Shown here piece after piece: positions 31,138-43,072 of a stretch of 64,000 bases of DNA (position 1 is its first letter; each line of letters begins with the position of its first letter). The notes under the pieces were generated by a model. It saw nothing but the letters and a program-made list of their open reading frames with translations. It ran no database searches and had not been told where the DNA came from. Origin of the DNA: Perca fluviatilis (Eukaryota > Chordata > Actinopteri > Perciformes > Percidae); the NCBI RefSeq assembly GCF_010015445.1, contig NC_053112.1, forward strand, positions 3,826,749-3,890,748, given 5' to 3'. The translations under genes and the position numbers were made by a program.

Positions 31138-32606
31138 CAGTGCCCTCCACAATTATTGGCACCCCTGTTTAAGATGGGGTCATGGACTTCTAAAAATTCT
31201 CCTTTTTTTTAAACAACATAGAACCCAAATGCAAAAAAACAACAAGACAGCACTTAATCTCCTTCTATAACATTTCACAAGATTGGAGAACACAGAGAGA
31301 GGGATCTTTGACCATTCTTCTTTGCACAATCTTTCTAGATCATCCAGAGTCCTGGGTCCTCTCTCATGCACTCTCCTCTTTAGCTCACCCCACAGGTTTC
31401 CGATTGGGTTGAGGTCTGGGGACTGAGATGGCCATGGGAGGACCTTGAGTTTGTGACTGCTGAACCATTTTTGTGTAGATTTTGCCACATGTTTAGGATC
31501 ATTATCCTGCTGAAAGACCCAGTGACGACCCATCTTCAGCTTTCTGGCAGAGGCCATCAGGTTTTTATTTAAAATGTCCTGGTAGTTCAAAGCATTCATA
31601 ATGCCATGGACCCTAACAAGGTTCCCAGGGCCTTTGGAAGAGAAACAGCCCCAAAACATCACAGATCCTCCACCATACTTCACGGTGGTGAAGGTGCTTT
31701 TCGGCATACTCATCTTTTGTTCTACGCCAGACACACTTAGAGTGTTTGTTGCCAAAAAGCTCAATCTTAGTCTCATCTGACCAAAGCACACAATCCCAGT
31801 TGAAGTCCCAGTGCCGCTTAGCAAACTCCAGACGTTTACGTTTGTGAGTGTTAGTGAGAAAAGGCTTTTTCCTTGCATGCCTCCCAAACAGCTTGTTGGC
31901 GTGTAGAGAGCGTTTTTTTTGAGACTTCGTGACCCCAAGATGCCACTCTTTGATGCAATTCTGTGACAGTGAGCTTAGGACTTTTTTTTACTTCTCTTAC
32001 CATCCTCCTCACTGTGCATTGTGGCAAGATAAACTTGGGACCTCTTCCAGCCTTGTTTGTCACTGTTCCAGTTGTTTTAAACTTCTTAATGATTCCTCTG
32101 ACTGTAGATACGGGCAAGTTAAGGCCAGTGGCTATTTTCTTGTAGCCATTGCCTGACTTACGAAGGTCGACACACATCTGCCTTACTTGAATTGTGTGTT
32201 CTCTTGTCTTTGCCATGTTGACAAATGGGTAAGAGAATTAGGACTCTGTGTCACGTCATATTTATACCCCAGGGAAACAGGAAGTCATGAATTACTATTT
32301 AAAAGTTCCTAGATACCCTGACCAACTTAAGCAACTACAGAAAAATATATTTAAAAAAAAATCTATTAAAAATTTCGTTCAGCTGAATTGTGGGAGGTGC
32401 CAATAATTGTGCGACACATGATTTCAAGTTTTCTTTTTCTAAATCACGATTTTTTTTTTTACCACCAAAGTAATGTACTTAAATAAAAGGTTGGATTTTT
32501 CTCTTTTTTTGCATTTGAGTTATATGTTGTTTAAATAAAAAGGAGAATTTTTAGAAGTCCATGACCCCATCTTAAGCAGGGGTGCCAGTAATTGTGGAGG
32601 GCACTG
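31138..32606 (-). mobile_element. Tc1-like transposon, full length but dead
   Basis: The 1,469-bp element starts CAGTGCCCTCCACAATTATT and ends AATTGTGGAGGGCACTG, with TA on both sides (31,136-31,137 and 32,607-32,608). The inverted arms match for about 95 bp, through GATGGGGTCATGGACTTC and TAAAAATTCTCCTTTTT. The transposase is on the minus strand and broken. Confidence 0.95.
31180..32216 (-). pseudogene. Tc1-like transposase pseudogene
   Basis: The N-terminal frame (31,851-32,216) has the paired helix-turn-helix DNA-binding region: REHTIQVRQMCVDLRKSG, then IIKKFKTTGTVTNKAGRGPK. The C-terminal frame (31,180-31,938) has the DDE domain: YGGGSVMFWGCFSSKGPG, then VFQQDNDPKHVAKS with the second catalytic Asp. 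The frames are shifted against each other, and the strip with the first Asp is read only in a third frame. The third catalytic residue, 34 positions after the second Asp, is Gly (SPDLNPIGNLWGELK) where active relatives have Glu. Both defects abolish activity. Confidence 0.93.
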
Positions 32607-32608
32607 TA

Positions 32609-33639
32609 TATATCTGTCCCAAGAGTCCTGACCCAGAGCGTCTAAATACACCGTTTCCTCTATGCTGATTTTGTAGTGGCGGCACGCCAATGCAAAATTT
32701 CTACAGCCACGGTATCAGAAATAGGGCAGACGCACAATGTAGTCACGGTTTGCTTTTTAAATGACCCTACCATTGGCTGCTGCTCACACATATATATATA
32801 TTTTTTTAAGTTTATTTGAATAAAGACAAGTATGTTACATAAACTCATGTTACATACTACAACATTTTAGCCGAAGCTAATTCTCAATGTCCGTCCCTAG
32901 GGTTACAACATTGGTACAGTTATATATCTGTAGCTTGAAAAGTGCTGCATAGTCAGAGTTTCATTAGAAGTGATGATGTAAAAGCTGGGTGTCCCAGGCT
33001 GGATGGAGGCAGAGGTCACTGTATATGTACTGTATATATGACATGACGCGGCTCACTGCATCCTCCACAAACAGCCTGCAGAGTTAAACTCGTCAAACGC
33101 GCTCACTGTGATTTGTCGTTGGTGGCACGCTGCCTGAAGCGACGCAGTTTGTCCTCAGTGCTCTTGCCTTTTGTCCCTTTGAATTTGTCACATTCAGATG
33201 CCGATTCAAACTCAATTTAAATCCACTGTGTAGAGTTTTTATATTACTTTGATGGCGATACTGTTTGCTGCAGTAAAGTGAAACAATCCCTCTAAAAAAT
33301 GAGATAAAAAAGATGTACAAATAACTCTAACCATTCAGCTGAAATGAATATGAGGCTTCAGCAGTCTGTGTTAGACTTAAACATTATCTTAACGTGTGTT
33401 AAAAGGCTGCAATTTGGAAAGATACTCACTTAAATAGTCCAAATAAAGCTCAGCGTGAGTTAATTCAGGAAGACTACTATGCTTTACATTTCTCTCTCTC
33501 CCAACCAATCAGCTGCATCTGTCAGCTGAACGTGGGCATTTACTCTTTCAGGTAACCCAACCAGATTTTGTGACAATCTCTGTGAGCATACAAACTTTAA
33601 ATCTGCTCTTTGCTGCTGTCAGTTGTCCTCAGCTGTGAA
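32609..33639. other. Intergenic DNA, no gene recognised
   Basis: Several short runs resemble decayed repeats (for example near 32,800-32,850), but no borders or coding frames could be supported. Confidence 0.4.
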
Positions 33640-34275
33640 ATGTAACTAAGTACATTTACTCAAGTAAAATGTTGAGGGACTTGTACTTTACTTTGAGTCT
33701 TTTCTTTTCATTCCACTTTCTACTTCTACTCCGCAACATTTCAGAGAGAGATATTGGACTTTTTACTCCGCTACATTCATCTGTTACAGCTTTAGTTACT
33801 AGTTACTTTAGTTACTCCACTACATTCATCTGTTACAGCTTTAGTTACTAGTTACTTTAGTTACTCCACTACATTCATCTGTTACAGCTTTAGTTACTAG
33901 TTACTTTAGTTACTCCGCTACATTCATCTGTTACAGCTTTAGTTACTAGTTACTTTAGTTACTCCGCTACATTCATCTGTTAAAGCTTAAGTTACTTTAG
34001 TTACTCCACTACATTCATCTGTTACATCTTTAGTTACTAGTTACTTTACACATTATAACTACAAGTCCAGCTGAGATGATGAGACCATTAAACACACAAC
34101 TAGTTGGATCCTTTACACTTTCTACAATGGTTTCATACTTAATACTACATTTTACTGATGACACACACTTTTACTGAAGGGACATTTACAATGCAGGACT
34201 TTTACTGTAACAGAGTATTTTTACAGTGTGGTATTAGTACTTTTACTGCAGTCAAGTATCCGATTCACCTCAAGT
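33640..34275. repeat. Common fish repeat with expanded 49-bp array
   Basis: It starts AACTAAGTACATTTACTCAA and ends ACTGCAGTCAAGTATCC, a widespread fish repeat. From about 33,765 to 34,050 a unit of about 49 bp (CTACATTCATCTGTTACAGC, then TTTAGTTACTAGTTACTTTA) is repeated about six times. Confidence 0.8.
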
Positions 34276-35357
34276 TGTCATCATTCCCCACTCATGGATA
34301 CCGTTACATAACGATGATTGTTTTGTGAGAGAACTTTCACGGTTAGGTTCATAAATTCACCCTGTCTGTGTTGCAAGTCGCCTAGGAACAACAACGCAGT
34401 TGCTTGGCGGTTATTCCCTGCGCAAATTTGAAATGAACAAATGTGAATCACTAAAGTAGCTAGATATATGAAACGAAAGCAAATTTAAACTCCACTCTCT
34501 CAGTGAGTTGGTAAGCCCGACCCTGAAGCTACTGCCACTTCGAGTGACTCTGCAGCAGACGTTAACGTTACAGAAACTACAGGAAACGAGCCAGATGAGG
34601 GCGATGCTGTACGCGGTAACGTTACAAAAAACCCTAAAAAAATTACAGTATATTCACTACAACAAACTAGAAAACACCACTGCTCTAAACCCCTTTATAA
34701 TTTAACATTGTTATGGAGTCTTCATTTCCCAAAGGGAACACATGTATATACAATTCAGTGAAAAAAAGAATTCGGTCCGCACCAAGCGGCCGAAATTTGG
34801 TACGATCAAAAGAGGTAGTCTCAGTCCAGCTCAAAACTTTACCATAGTCCGGTTTGTTTATAGTGTGAAAGCATTTTTTGGATGGTTTGGACTTTCGGAC
34901 CAAATACAGGAAGCTCTGGCAGGATATCATCATGTTATAAGAGCGGGGAAGTTCCTCAGAGAGAGAGTGAGCTCAGAGCTGAGTGCGTACCTCAGAGAGA
35001 GTGTGGCGGTGTCAGCGCTCAGAGCAGACAGCTGTCGGCTATCAGAGCTGAGAATACAACCGCACTTTACTTAACAAGTGGTAGTAAATGTAGAGCGTAC
35101 GTTTCTGTTTGTCTCTGGTTAAATGCTGCAGAAAAAAACTCTTATGAGTTGGGAGCCAGTCAGAAACAATAAACACAACCGCAATAATCTAATTTTTTTT
35201 CTTTTTTGTCCCTTTGTTACCAATTGTTCCCTTTTCCGCTTTTTCTGACAAATAAGAATATATGTGTCTCCTAGGACCTGTTTTGTCAGAATTCTTCCCG
35301 TCAGTCCATGGGACAAACTGGCGTACTTTGGGACATTTGGGAAGGACTTACCACACA
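34276..35357. other. Intergenic DNA, no gene recognised
   Basis: At 34,950-35,060 a GAGAGAGTGAGCTCAGAGCT-like purine-rich patch is seen. No protein family matched the short open frames. Confidence 0.4.
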
Positions 35358-35963
35358 TTAGATGTCATTTATCTGGTACTTTTATCCAAAGCAACTTCCA
35401 ATTAAGTGCTTTCAACTCTGAAGGTGCAAACTCTAGACAACAAGTAGTAAGTACAAGTACATTAGCTTTAAATAAGCAAAACTACAAAGAGCAATATGAA
35501 AGTGCTGCTGTAAATATATATATATATATCTTTTATCTGAGGTGCAGTTGGTAGAGATGTGTTTTTAGCCTTTGGTGAAAGATGCGTAGCCTTTCGGCGT
35601 CCTGATGTCGATAGGGAGCTCATTCCACAATTTAGGAGCCAGGACAGCAAACAGTCGGGTTTTCGTTGAGAGATAGTTGTCCCTCGCTGTGAGTGGGCAG
35701 CAAGCAGGTTGGCTGATGCAGAGCGGAGTGTGCAGGCTGGGGTTCAGGGTTGGACCATGTATGCTGATCCGTTCGTGGCCCTGTATGCAAGTACTAGTGT
35801 CTTGAAGCGGATGCGGGCCACAATTGGTAACCAGTGAAGAGAGCGGAGGAGCGGTGTAGTGTGAGAGAATGATGTTGAAGACAAGTCTAGTCAGACTTTT
35901 GGGGAGACTTTTGCCATTTGGATCAGGACAGTGGAAAAGACCAAATGCCCTATTAAAACACAT
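35358..35963 (-). mobile_element. LINE (L2-like) 3' end, minus strand
   Basis: The minus-strand frame ends in RLFAVLAPKLWNELPIDIR followed by LKTHLYQLHLR, the C-terminal signature shared with the LINE tails at 11,069-11,557 and 52,930-53,262 (xWNxLPxxxR...LKTxL). Beyond it the 3' untranslated tail contains AAGTTGCTTTGGATAAAAGT and ends in an AGATAAATGAC-like form, a well-known fish LINE/SINE tail. Confidence 0.75.
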
Positions 35964-36039
35964 TCTTAATGTCTCACAATGCTAGGGAAAGCTACATATG
36001 TGGGTCAAATTCATCCCAAATGTCCTTCTCCAACTGGGA

Positions 36040-36135
36040 ATACCAGGGGGGATGGTTGGGTCCCCTGTTGGAGCTGTTGCCCCCCGCCACCCGACCCCGG
36101 ATAAGCGGATAAAGAGGGATGGATGGATGGTTGGG
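36040..36135 (+). mobile_element. Short LINE 3' tail with (GGAT)n
   Basis: CCACCCGACCCCGGATAAGC GG followed by ATAAAGAGGGATGGATGGAT is the usual 3' end of fish RTE/Rex-like or other LINEs that finish in TGGA repeats. Only the last 100 bp remain. Confidence 0.6.
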
Positions 36136-36179
36136 ATGTATGTATGGGTACTCTTTGCTATGGAGTTTGAGTCAAGACC

Positions 36180-38170
36180 CTTATACCAAGTAGGCCAAGT
36201 TTCAGTGAAGATCTGGGTTCATGACCTTTTAAAATGTAGCTAAAGACTTGCAACCTTTTTAGTATTTGACTAAATTTAGTGGTCCTGGGTCCATGCCAAG
36301 GATCCCAAAATGAGATGGATATTTGGGAAGAATTTTCCCATTTGCGTCAGGACACTTGGGAAGACCTAACTTCCCAAGTAGTTGACAATGACAATGGTTT
36401 ATTACATTTCTTTTGTAACGTAGCCCAGTGTTTTAAACTCAATTTAAATTTCAGGACATTGTTTCTTTCTCTTCATTCATGAATCAAAACATTTTAACTT
36501 ATTACATTCATTATAATCAGAATAAAAGTGATTCAACATGCCTTTCTTTACATAATCACAGAAAACATTTGTAGTGGAAGTTTCCTTTGCAGCAGGGGGG
36601 AAGAGTTTAGAGTTTTTAGTACATTTGAAACAAATAAGACAGACTGAGACTAAAACCAAGTTGGGTTTTTGTATTTTAATAAAAATATATATATTTGAAA
36701 ATAGGAGAAACATGATTCCACAAAAGGCCGCAGCCAAGTGTGGAGTCAGTTCCTCAAATGAGTGAACAAGAACATTAGGCTTAAATGCATCTTCAGAGTG
36801 ACAGCACACACGCACTTGGCTTGGTATGACGCTACAATTTTTACATGCAATCTGATACACATGAAGACAATCAAGGAATACAAGAGACATCTTGGAGACA
36901 TTTAACCTCCTCCTCCCTGTACGACTTTCACCCCCCTGTTACATCTAAACTGGCATGAGAAAACTAGAGATAGTTTTTTAGGGTGACGTTGTAGCCCTTA
37001 TCTGTTCAGACAAACAGTGCTCACATAATGTTCCAGACTGGATGCCTCACAAAGTTAGAATCAAAATCTACATGTGGGAATGAGATAAACTCTTTCAGCT
37101 TTTGTGAGAGAATTAAAGTACAAATAAAACATAAAAAATATAAGGAATTATGCTTAAATGTAATTTTCCCATTACATTCATCTCATTTTCACAATTATGA
37201 TGTAATAATAATATAAATTAAACTTTTTTTAATGACAGATGAGATTAAAAGCTCAATGAGCCAGACAGAAAGCCATCTCATCATTTCGTTTATTTATTTA
37301 TTCAAAAGTTGAAACAGCTGCAGAGGACGCAAACATTTGTCTGCAACAAATTTGACACTTTTGATCTGAAGTCTTCAGTGTTTCTCTCCATTTTGAATGT
37401 TGCAGAATATTTCAGTATTTGTGGATCTGCTGTCTCCTGCTGTTCACTCTACAGGCTCACACTCTGATTGGATGCTAGCTGGAAGCAAAACCATCTAAAC
37501 CACATGTGTCAAACTCAAGGCCCGCGGGCCAAATCCGGCCCCTTGCAGAATATAATCCGGCCCACATATCAATTTCGGTTCACAATAGATTTTGGCCCAC
37601 CTATAGTTGTGCGCCAAAACCAAAAACATGGGAAAGTGTTTTTTTTAACTGCAGTTACGCAACACTCAAAAGCAGAATTTGGCAGATTTGCTGACTTTGA
37701 GACTCAGAAATTCCATATTTATGCCGAAAGATTGTTGTAAAAACATTTGCTTGATTTGCTACATTCTATGATGGCTAAGAAACATTTTTGCTGACTTATG
37801 TAGGGATTTATGTAGACAAAAATGCAAGAAAAAGTATTAAAAAAAAAAGTTAGAAAAGGTGACAAAAAAATGTGAAAAAAGGCGACAATTTAAATAAAAA
37901 GGCGACAAAAACGTCTGAGAAAGCCATAAAGAAGTTGGGGGGAAAAAACATACAAAAATGACTACAGCACTACAGCGATGTCAAAATAGTGAGGTGAAGT
38001 AATACAGTCAAAGATATTTGACATTTTCAATGAAACAAAAGCACGTCAATAAACTCTCTACGTCTGGCCCTCGGTGTGATTCTCTTTTTCCAGTGTGGCC
38101 CTCTGGGAAAATGAGTTTGACACACGTGATCTAAACCAATGGAGAGCAGCTTTCTGAAGAAAACATTAGC
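36180..38170. repeat. Local segmental duplication, copy 1
   Basis: Blocks of this stretch recur in order at 44,200-45,110. Shared blocks include GGCCAAGTTTCAGTGAA, GTGGTCCTGGGTCCATGCCA plus AGGATCCCAAAA, CTTCCCAAGTAGTTGACAA, ATAATCAGAATAAAAGTGAT, and AAGCAAAACCATCTAAACCA with AATGGAGAGCAGCTTTCTGA. Copy 1 additionally contains the hAT element at 37,501-38,128. It precedes the B30.2 exon at 39,252-39,811. Confidence 0.85.
37501..38128. mobile_element. hAT element with 8-bp duplication, 628 bp
   Basis: The ends CACATGTGTCAAACTCA and TGAGTTTGACACACGTG are inverted copies. The flanks ATCTAAAC (37,493-37,500 and 38,129-38,136) are identical, and the duplicated region at 45,060 has a single ATCTAAAC, the empty site. 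The interior has a GGCCCGCGGGCC palindrome and an A-rich GCGACAAAAA tract. No transposase is recognised. Confidence 0.95.
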
Positions 38171-38926
38171 CCTCATTTACGAAATGAACGTACGACAGAA
38201 AACAAGCGTGAAACCGGCGTAAGTCGGTGTGGACTTGAGGTGCAGCATTTAATCAGTTTAACAGGAGAACAACTCATCACTTGATCACTCATCAGCAATG
38301 GTAGATCATGCGTTCTCCCTCAGGCTCTGACTCATGAAAAAAACACGAGTAAAATAAAAGAACCTGCATAAACTCCGCTACCGTGTGTCTATTTAAATAA
38401 AGGTACATCTACATGTAGGTCTAAGTGATTGCAAAATAAGCCTGTATATTACTATTAGGACTATAGCATACATATGTCAATCATGTATAAATTAAATAAA
38501 CTTCAGCTGGAGTCTGATTTACTATGGCAACACTGTTGACTGCATCAGTGATCTCTTTCCATTCCGCATTCTTTCTACAGCCTTTAATACCAGTTTTCAG
38601 GCTGCCAAAAAGTACACACGTTACTGTAAATGAACCTGAGCTATCAGGATTTCAATCTCCACCTCTGAAAAGTGTCGCTTCTCAGTCGGATTATGTCTCG
38701 CCATGTCGTAAATTGTAGGGGCGAGGCCTCAGAACTGAGAATATATAGGGGCGTGATATTTAAATAACGATCGTTTCCAGCTGCTGCATTTATCAATGTA
38801 CGACCATTCTTATGCTCTGATTAGTGTGATATGAACGTTTCATGAATCACACGTGAAGCCTGTCGTAAGATCTCTGCACTCATATCTGCGCTGGTTTCTA
38901 CGTTAGGTTGATAAATGAGGGCCATT
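38168..38926. mobile_element. Inverted-repeat DNA element, about 750 bp
   Basis: The left end AGCCCTCATTTACGAAATGA and the right end TTGATAAATGAGGGCC are inverted over about 17 bases. It starts exactly where the similarity to the 45,100 copy ends, in line with a separate insertion. No coding capacity; target duplication not clear. Confidence 0.6.
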
Positions 38927-39251
38927 GTGATCACCAACAGTATTACAGTGGAGCTCATTCTAATGACTTTAAAACCTGTTTGGCAGCATGTGAATTTCAC
39001 CAATACATTTTATCATTGTCCATAATAATCCACCATTTATTTAAAAAAAAAATTATAATCTGAAACTGCAAAGTAACTAAAGTGTCAAATAAAAGTAGTA
39101 AAAGGTTTCCCAGAAATGGTCCCAAAACGTGATTTGAAAACATTTTTTACATTCAGTGATTTCTTGTAATTTTGTGTCTGTATAATTTACAAAGAGATTT
39201 TTTGTGTTGGTCAGCAGTGTGAGTGTTTCTGTGCACAGGAGACTCTCCGTC

Positions 39252-39811
39252 CTACAGAGAACACAGAGACACTGAGGAACCATGTGACCCAAACCTAAAC
39301 CCAATCCTAAACCCTAACCCTAACCCAAACCCAGGATAAAGAGGTTCAATGAATGTGGTGTTGAAGGTGGGGAGGTGGATCAGTGAGTCAGAGGAGACTT
39401 CATAGAAGGACAGAGAGCCAGCAGGACAGTCCACATACAATGCTACTCTGTTAGAGACAGGGTAGGAGTAGCGGTGTGTTTCTCTTTTATTGTGACAGAC
39501 AGAGTAACCACCATCAGAGCAGAACAGACTCCAGGACTGATCATTATATCCAAACCTGCAGTCTTCACTGTATCCTCTTCTGCCGATTCCTCTGTAACTC
39601 ACTGATATATAAACCCCTCCTCTCCTCTCGACCTCCCAGTAACAGCGACCAGTCAGACCATCTCTACACAGCAACTGCCACCAGTGGTCAAACCTCTCTG
39701 GATGATCAGGATATGGCTGATCCTCATTCACACGTGTCACCTTCCTGTTGTTGTCAGACAGTTTGAGGTATCTATTCACTGTGTTTGTGTCCAGTGTGAG
39801 TTCACAGGAAT
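39252..39811 (-). CDS. Orphan B30.2 (PRY-SPRY) exon, NLR-type
   Basis: The exon follows an acceptor (GTCTCCGTCAG) and encodes a B30.2 domain of the kind found at the C-terminus of fish NLR-C and some TRIM proteins. PRY part: SCELTLDTNTVNRYLKLSDN. SPRY part: ERFDHWWQLLCRDGLTGRCY, SWSLFCSDGGYSVCHNK and ALYVDCPAGSLSFYEVSSD. The splice phase (one base in) equals that of the B30.2 exon at 53,643-54,322. No NACHT or LRR exons lie upstream on this strand before the 46,381 gene. It is therefore an orphan copy from duplication, or an extra terminal exon of the NLR at 53.6-60 kb. Its 3' end reads through telomere-like GGGTTTAGGGTTAGGG repeats giving a Gly/Phe/Arg tail. Confidence 0.8.
39297..39334. repeat. 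Short telomere-like repeat
   Basis: CCTAAACCCTAACCCTAACC followed by CAAACCC: about six CCCTAA-type units inside the 3' coding end of the orphan B30.2 exon. Confidence 0.8.
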
Positions 39812-39824
39812 CTGACGGAGACAA

Positions 39825-40666
39825 CGAGACACAACACAGAAGCTGTTTATCATCTAGGTCAGTTTATCTTTTGGTAATTCAAGTTTCATTTCATAAACTG
39901 GTATTAAAAAACTAAAAACAAATGATTATTTGATTTTCATTTTAAAATACAAAATTTGAAAATGTAATACAAGGAGTTTTTTCCTTTTCATGGTCAAAAG
40001 GGGATGAGAGAAATTTTAAATATGCTTTGATTTTCATTTTCTGTTTCATATAACAAAAGACAAAATCACCAGAAAACAAACAAAAAACGGCCTGTTTTTT
40101 TCATATTCAGAAACCGGATGTTGACATTTCCAATGCAAGAGCGCCAGTGTACCAGTGTTGCTTTCAGCACAGGCTAACATAGAACATACTGTAAATATTA
40201 ATATTTACAGTCTATGCTTTGGAACCCTACTCTGATGATGCTTGAGCGGACTTTTATTTCAAAAGGTCATATTTATTTATTTCCCTCTCCCTGCTTCCCT
40301 CCGACTCTCCGTTTCTTAGTTCCGGCATTATGCAACACAACCCCACACAAATTGCAAAAAGTCTCCTCTATAACATAAACAATCCTAAGAAACCCGAGTA
40401 GCGGAAAGTATTGAAAAATACTGAAATCAGTAGGCCTAATCAATGCCGTTGAGTTTGCTGATCTGGTGGAGAGTCACAGGCGGTTCGGGATCAGACCACG
40501 GGGATCAGACCTCCGGTGCTGGGTCTAATATTAGCTGCTGCCGTTTTCTTCAAGTAGCAGCTAGCTAGCAGCTAGCCATCAGCCCGTTGTGATCGTAGGT
40601 TGCGCTAGCTAACATTAGCTGGGTATCAGACGAATCTGCCGAGCCCGTGTTTTATTCATGGATGTA
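39825..40666. other. Intergenic DNA, no gene recognised
   Basis: No element ends or coding frame supported. Confidence 0.4.
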
Positions 40667-40670
40667 TTAA

Positions 40671-43043
40671 AGGGGTGATAGAATGCAAAACCGATTTTAC
40701 CCTGTCATAGTTGAATAATGACAGTTCGGTGGGTAAATAGGACATACATAGAAGCTCCCACTGTCAGCCCTTTACTATGAAAATTTAATATTTTGAAACT
40801 GCCGCTGAAAACGGGCGAATCCCAACAAACCTGGAAGTTGACGTCAACCTCCCAAAAACCGGAACCTTTGTCAGCCCATGGGTGTATTAAGAGAACGGTC
40901 ACGCCCCAACATTTACATAAGCTACACAACTGACCTGAGATCAGGTAGTCTTCCGAATCTAGGTCACGCAGATCTCTGCTATTCCACTACAAAATTCACT
41001 TCTGAAACTTTTCTATGCGAGAAATCAACTATGTATGATATGGGCCATTTCACGAAAATGGATGGCTAATTGCAAATTTTGTCCAACTGTGTGTCGGAAT
41101 TCAGCTGCCGGTGCTGCCTGTGTTGCTGCCTCGCCGCTAGGGGTGGGAGATATTGACAAAAATTAATATCTCGATATTTATTTTCAATATCTCGATATCG
41201 ATATTCAGACGATATTTTTGAAATCCTTCTAGAAGTTAAAAGAAGCCCTGTTCGGAGGCTATTTCAGTGGTTCTCTTGGGAAAATGTACAAGCAAGATGA
41301 AATCATAACAATAAACAAAGGGCTCTGTTCTGTAACATATTGCACACAACCATGTCCTTATTGGAAGCAGTCCTGGAGCTGGGACAGGGCCAGGTCAGAC
41401 TAGGTTCTGATAGTCCTTCTACTTGGCTGTATAATCCTTCTGACCGGGATTTATGCTGGGATCACGAGTTGGATGTGATCTGACTGGCCCAGGTGAGGGA
41501 GAGGTGCAGTTCTGTGTGCTTTTTTGATGTTAGAGTATACATGGTCTAGTGTGTTCTTCCCTCTAGTAACACAATCTACATGCTGGGAGAAAGCTGGAGG
41601 GGAACAGACTTTAAGGACGCCTTGTTAAAGTCCCTGCGTATCCCGTATCCAGGTGATCATCCTCGCAGTTTGTTCACTATGGTTAGCAGTGAACCAAACT
41701 TTTGCTAACGTTAGCATCGGGGGCTATGTAGACGGCAGTGTGCTGTTTTCATAGTAAATAAAATGGTCAGTATATTACCAATAGGGCTCCAGGTCAGGTG
41801 AGCCGTGCTGGGCAACGATCCTGCAGTTGGTACTCCATTCATTGTGCACAAAAATGCAGTCCTCCGCCTCTAGTCGGGCCGGAGTTATTTTCTCATTCTG
41901 CCGGTAGATAGCTAGCTCGGCGTGCTAGCGCCGACAACAAGCTGGAGGGCTCCGTCGGGATGTTATGAGCCGCCTGGAAGGCTCTCGTAACGGCTGTGTT
42001 GTATCGTAGTCCTGTATTGATTAGTTCAGTGTGGCTGTACGTACTTGTATAAATATACACCGAGAGGAGAGCCGCTGCACGATCGCGCACCGCCATCTTT
42101 GTTGACATGAGTGAACGTCATAACGCGCAAGGTAAGAACTAGTAGCAGCTTACTCTCGTGCGGGACGATCGTGATTTTGTACAAAAAAATACAGTCAAAC
42201 AAACCCCTACAGTATTAAAATCGCTACATATAATTGTTTAGAAGGTTATAGTGTGAGCTATTTGTTTTCTCTTTAACTTCCTTCAGCTCTTTTCATGTTT
42301 GGGGGGTCGGATTGTACAAATTATGAAATATTCGATATCCCAATTTTGCATATCGTCCAGACAACAATTTGGATATTATCGTCTAAACGATATATCGCCC
42401 ACCTCTACTCGCTGCCCGACCTGCCTTCCTTCACACACCCCGGCCTGCTCTGAGGTACTTGGAGCTCCGTCACGACTGGCAGCCGACAGCACTCCATACC
42501 CGTGCAAAGTCACCGGTTTTTAGATAATGGACTACTAAACGCTGGTGCTCTGACAGAGCTCCAGGGCCTGCAGCTCCCCTCTTCCTGCTAGCTAAGCAGG
42601 CCGGGCGGCGAGGCAGCACCGGCAGCTGAACTCCGACTCACAGTCTTACCAAATTTGCAATTAGCCATCAATTTTCGTAAAACGGCCCATATTTGAGCTT
42701 TATATTGTTGATTTCTCGCTTAAAAAAGTATCAGAAGTGAATTTAATAACGAAATAGCCCGATAAACAATGTATAACTTTGCAGTGTCTGAAATATGAGA
42801 GTCTCCCATGTGTTTCTATGTAGTTTGCTCAAACCAATCAGCGCGTAGCTCATTCTGAATATTCATGAGCATACCATATTTGGAAGAAAAGCTCTTGTTC
42901 CAAATAGAGCCATATTCACAGGGTAGTTAAGGGCCTAATAAAATATCATTCGGGCAATTTTCAGCCCAACCAATGTTACATACCCCATTAGGAGACCTTA
43001 AGGAACAGTGTAAAATACCCTATATAATCATTCTATCACCCCT
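40671..43043. mobile_element. TTAA-flanked DNA element (Kolobok- or piggyBac-like), 2.4 kb
   Basis: The ends are AGGGGTGATAGAATG and CATTCTATCACCCCT, perfect 15-bp inverted repeats, flanked by TTAA (40,667-40,670 and 43,044-43,047). Inside, 41,033-41,137 and 42,590-42,700 are long imperfect inverted copies (GGATGGCTAATTGCAAATTT against AAATTTGCAATTAGCCATCA), giving a foldback form. No transposase is recognised. A separate hAT-type element is nested at 41,138-42,408. Confidence 0.88.
41138..42408. mobile_element. Nested hAT-type element, 1.27 kb
   Basis: It starts TAGGGGTGGGAGATAT and ends ATATCGCCCACCTCTA, inverted ends. The flanks CTCGCCGC (41,130-41,137) and CTCGCTGC (42,409-42,416) form an 8-bp duplication with one mismatch. 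Both sub-terminal regions carry ATATCGATAT-type repeats. No transposase frame is recognised. Confidence 0.85.
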
Positions 43044-43072
43044 TTAAGGTTATATTTCCTTTGGCAGATAGT

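Noticed and set aside
33640..34275. CRISPR-like array because of regular repeats
   Set aside because: Repeats are contiguous with no variable spacers, in a vertebrate genome; it is a minisatellite within a fish repeat.
39252..39824. Possible fish venom-type (stonustoxin-like) protein because of the B30.2 domain
   Set aside because: Only the B30.2 domain is present and its sequence, phase and flanks match the NLR exon at 53,643. Nothing else of a venom protein is nearby.
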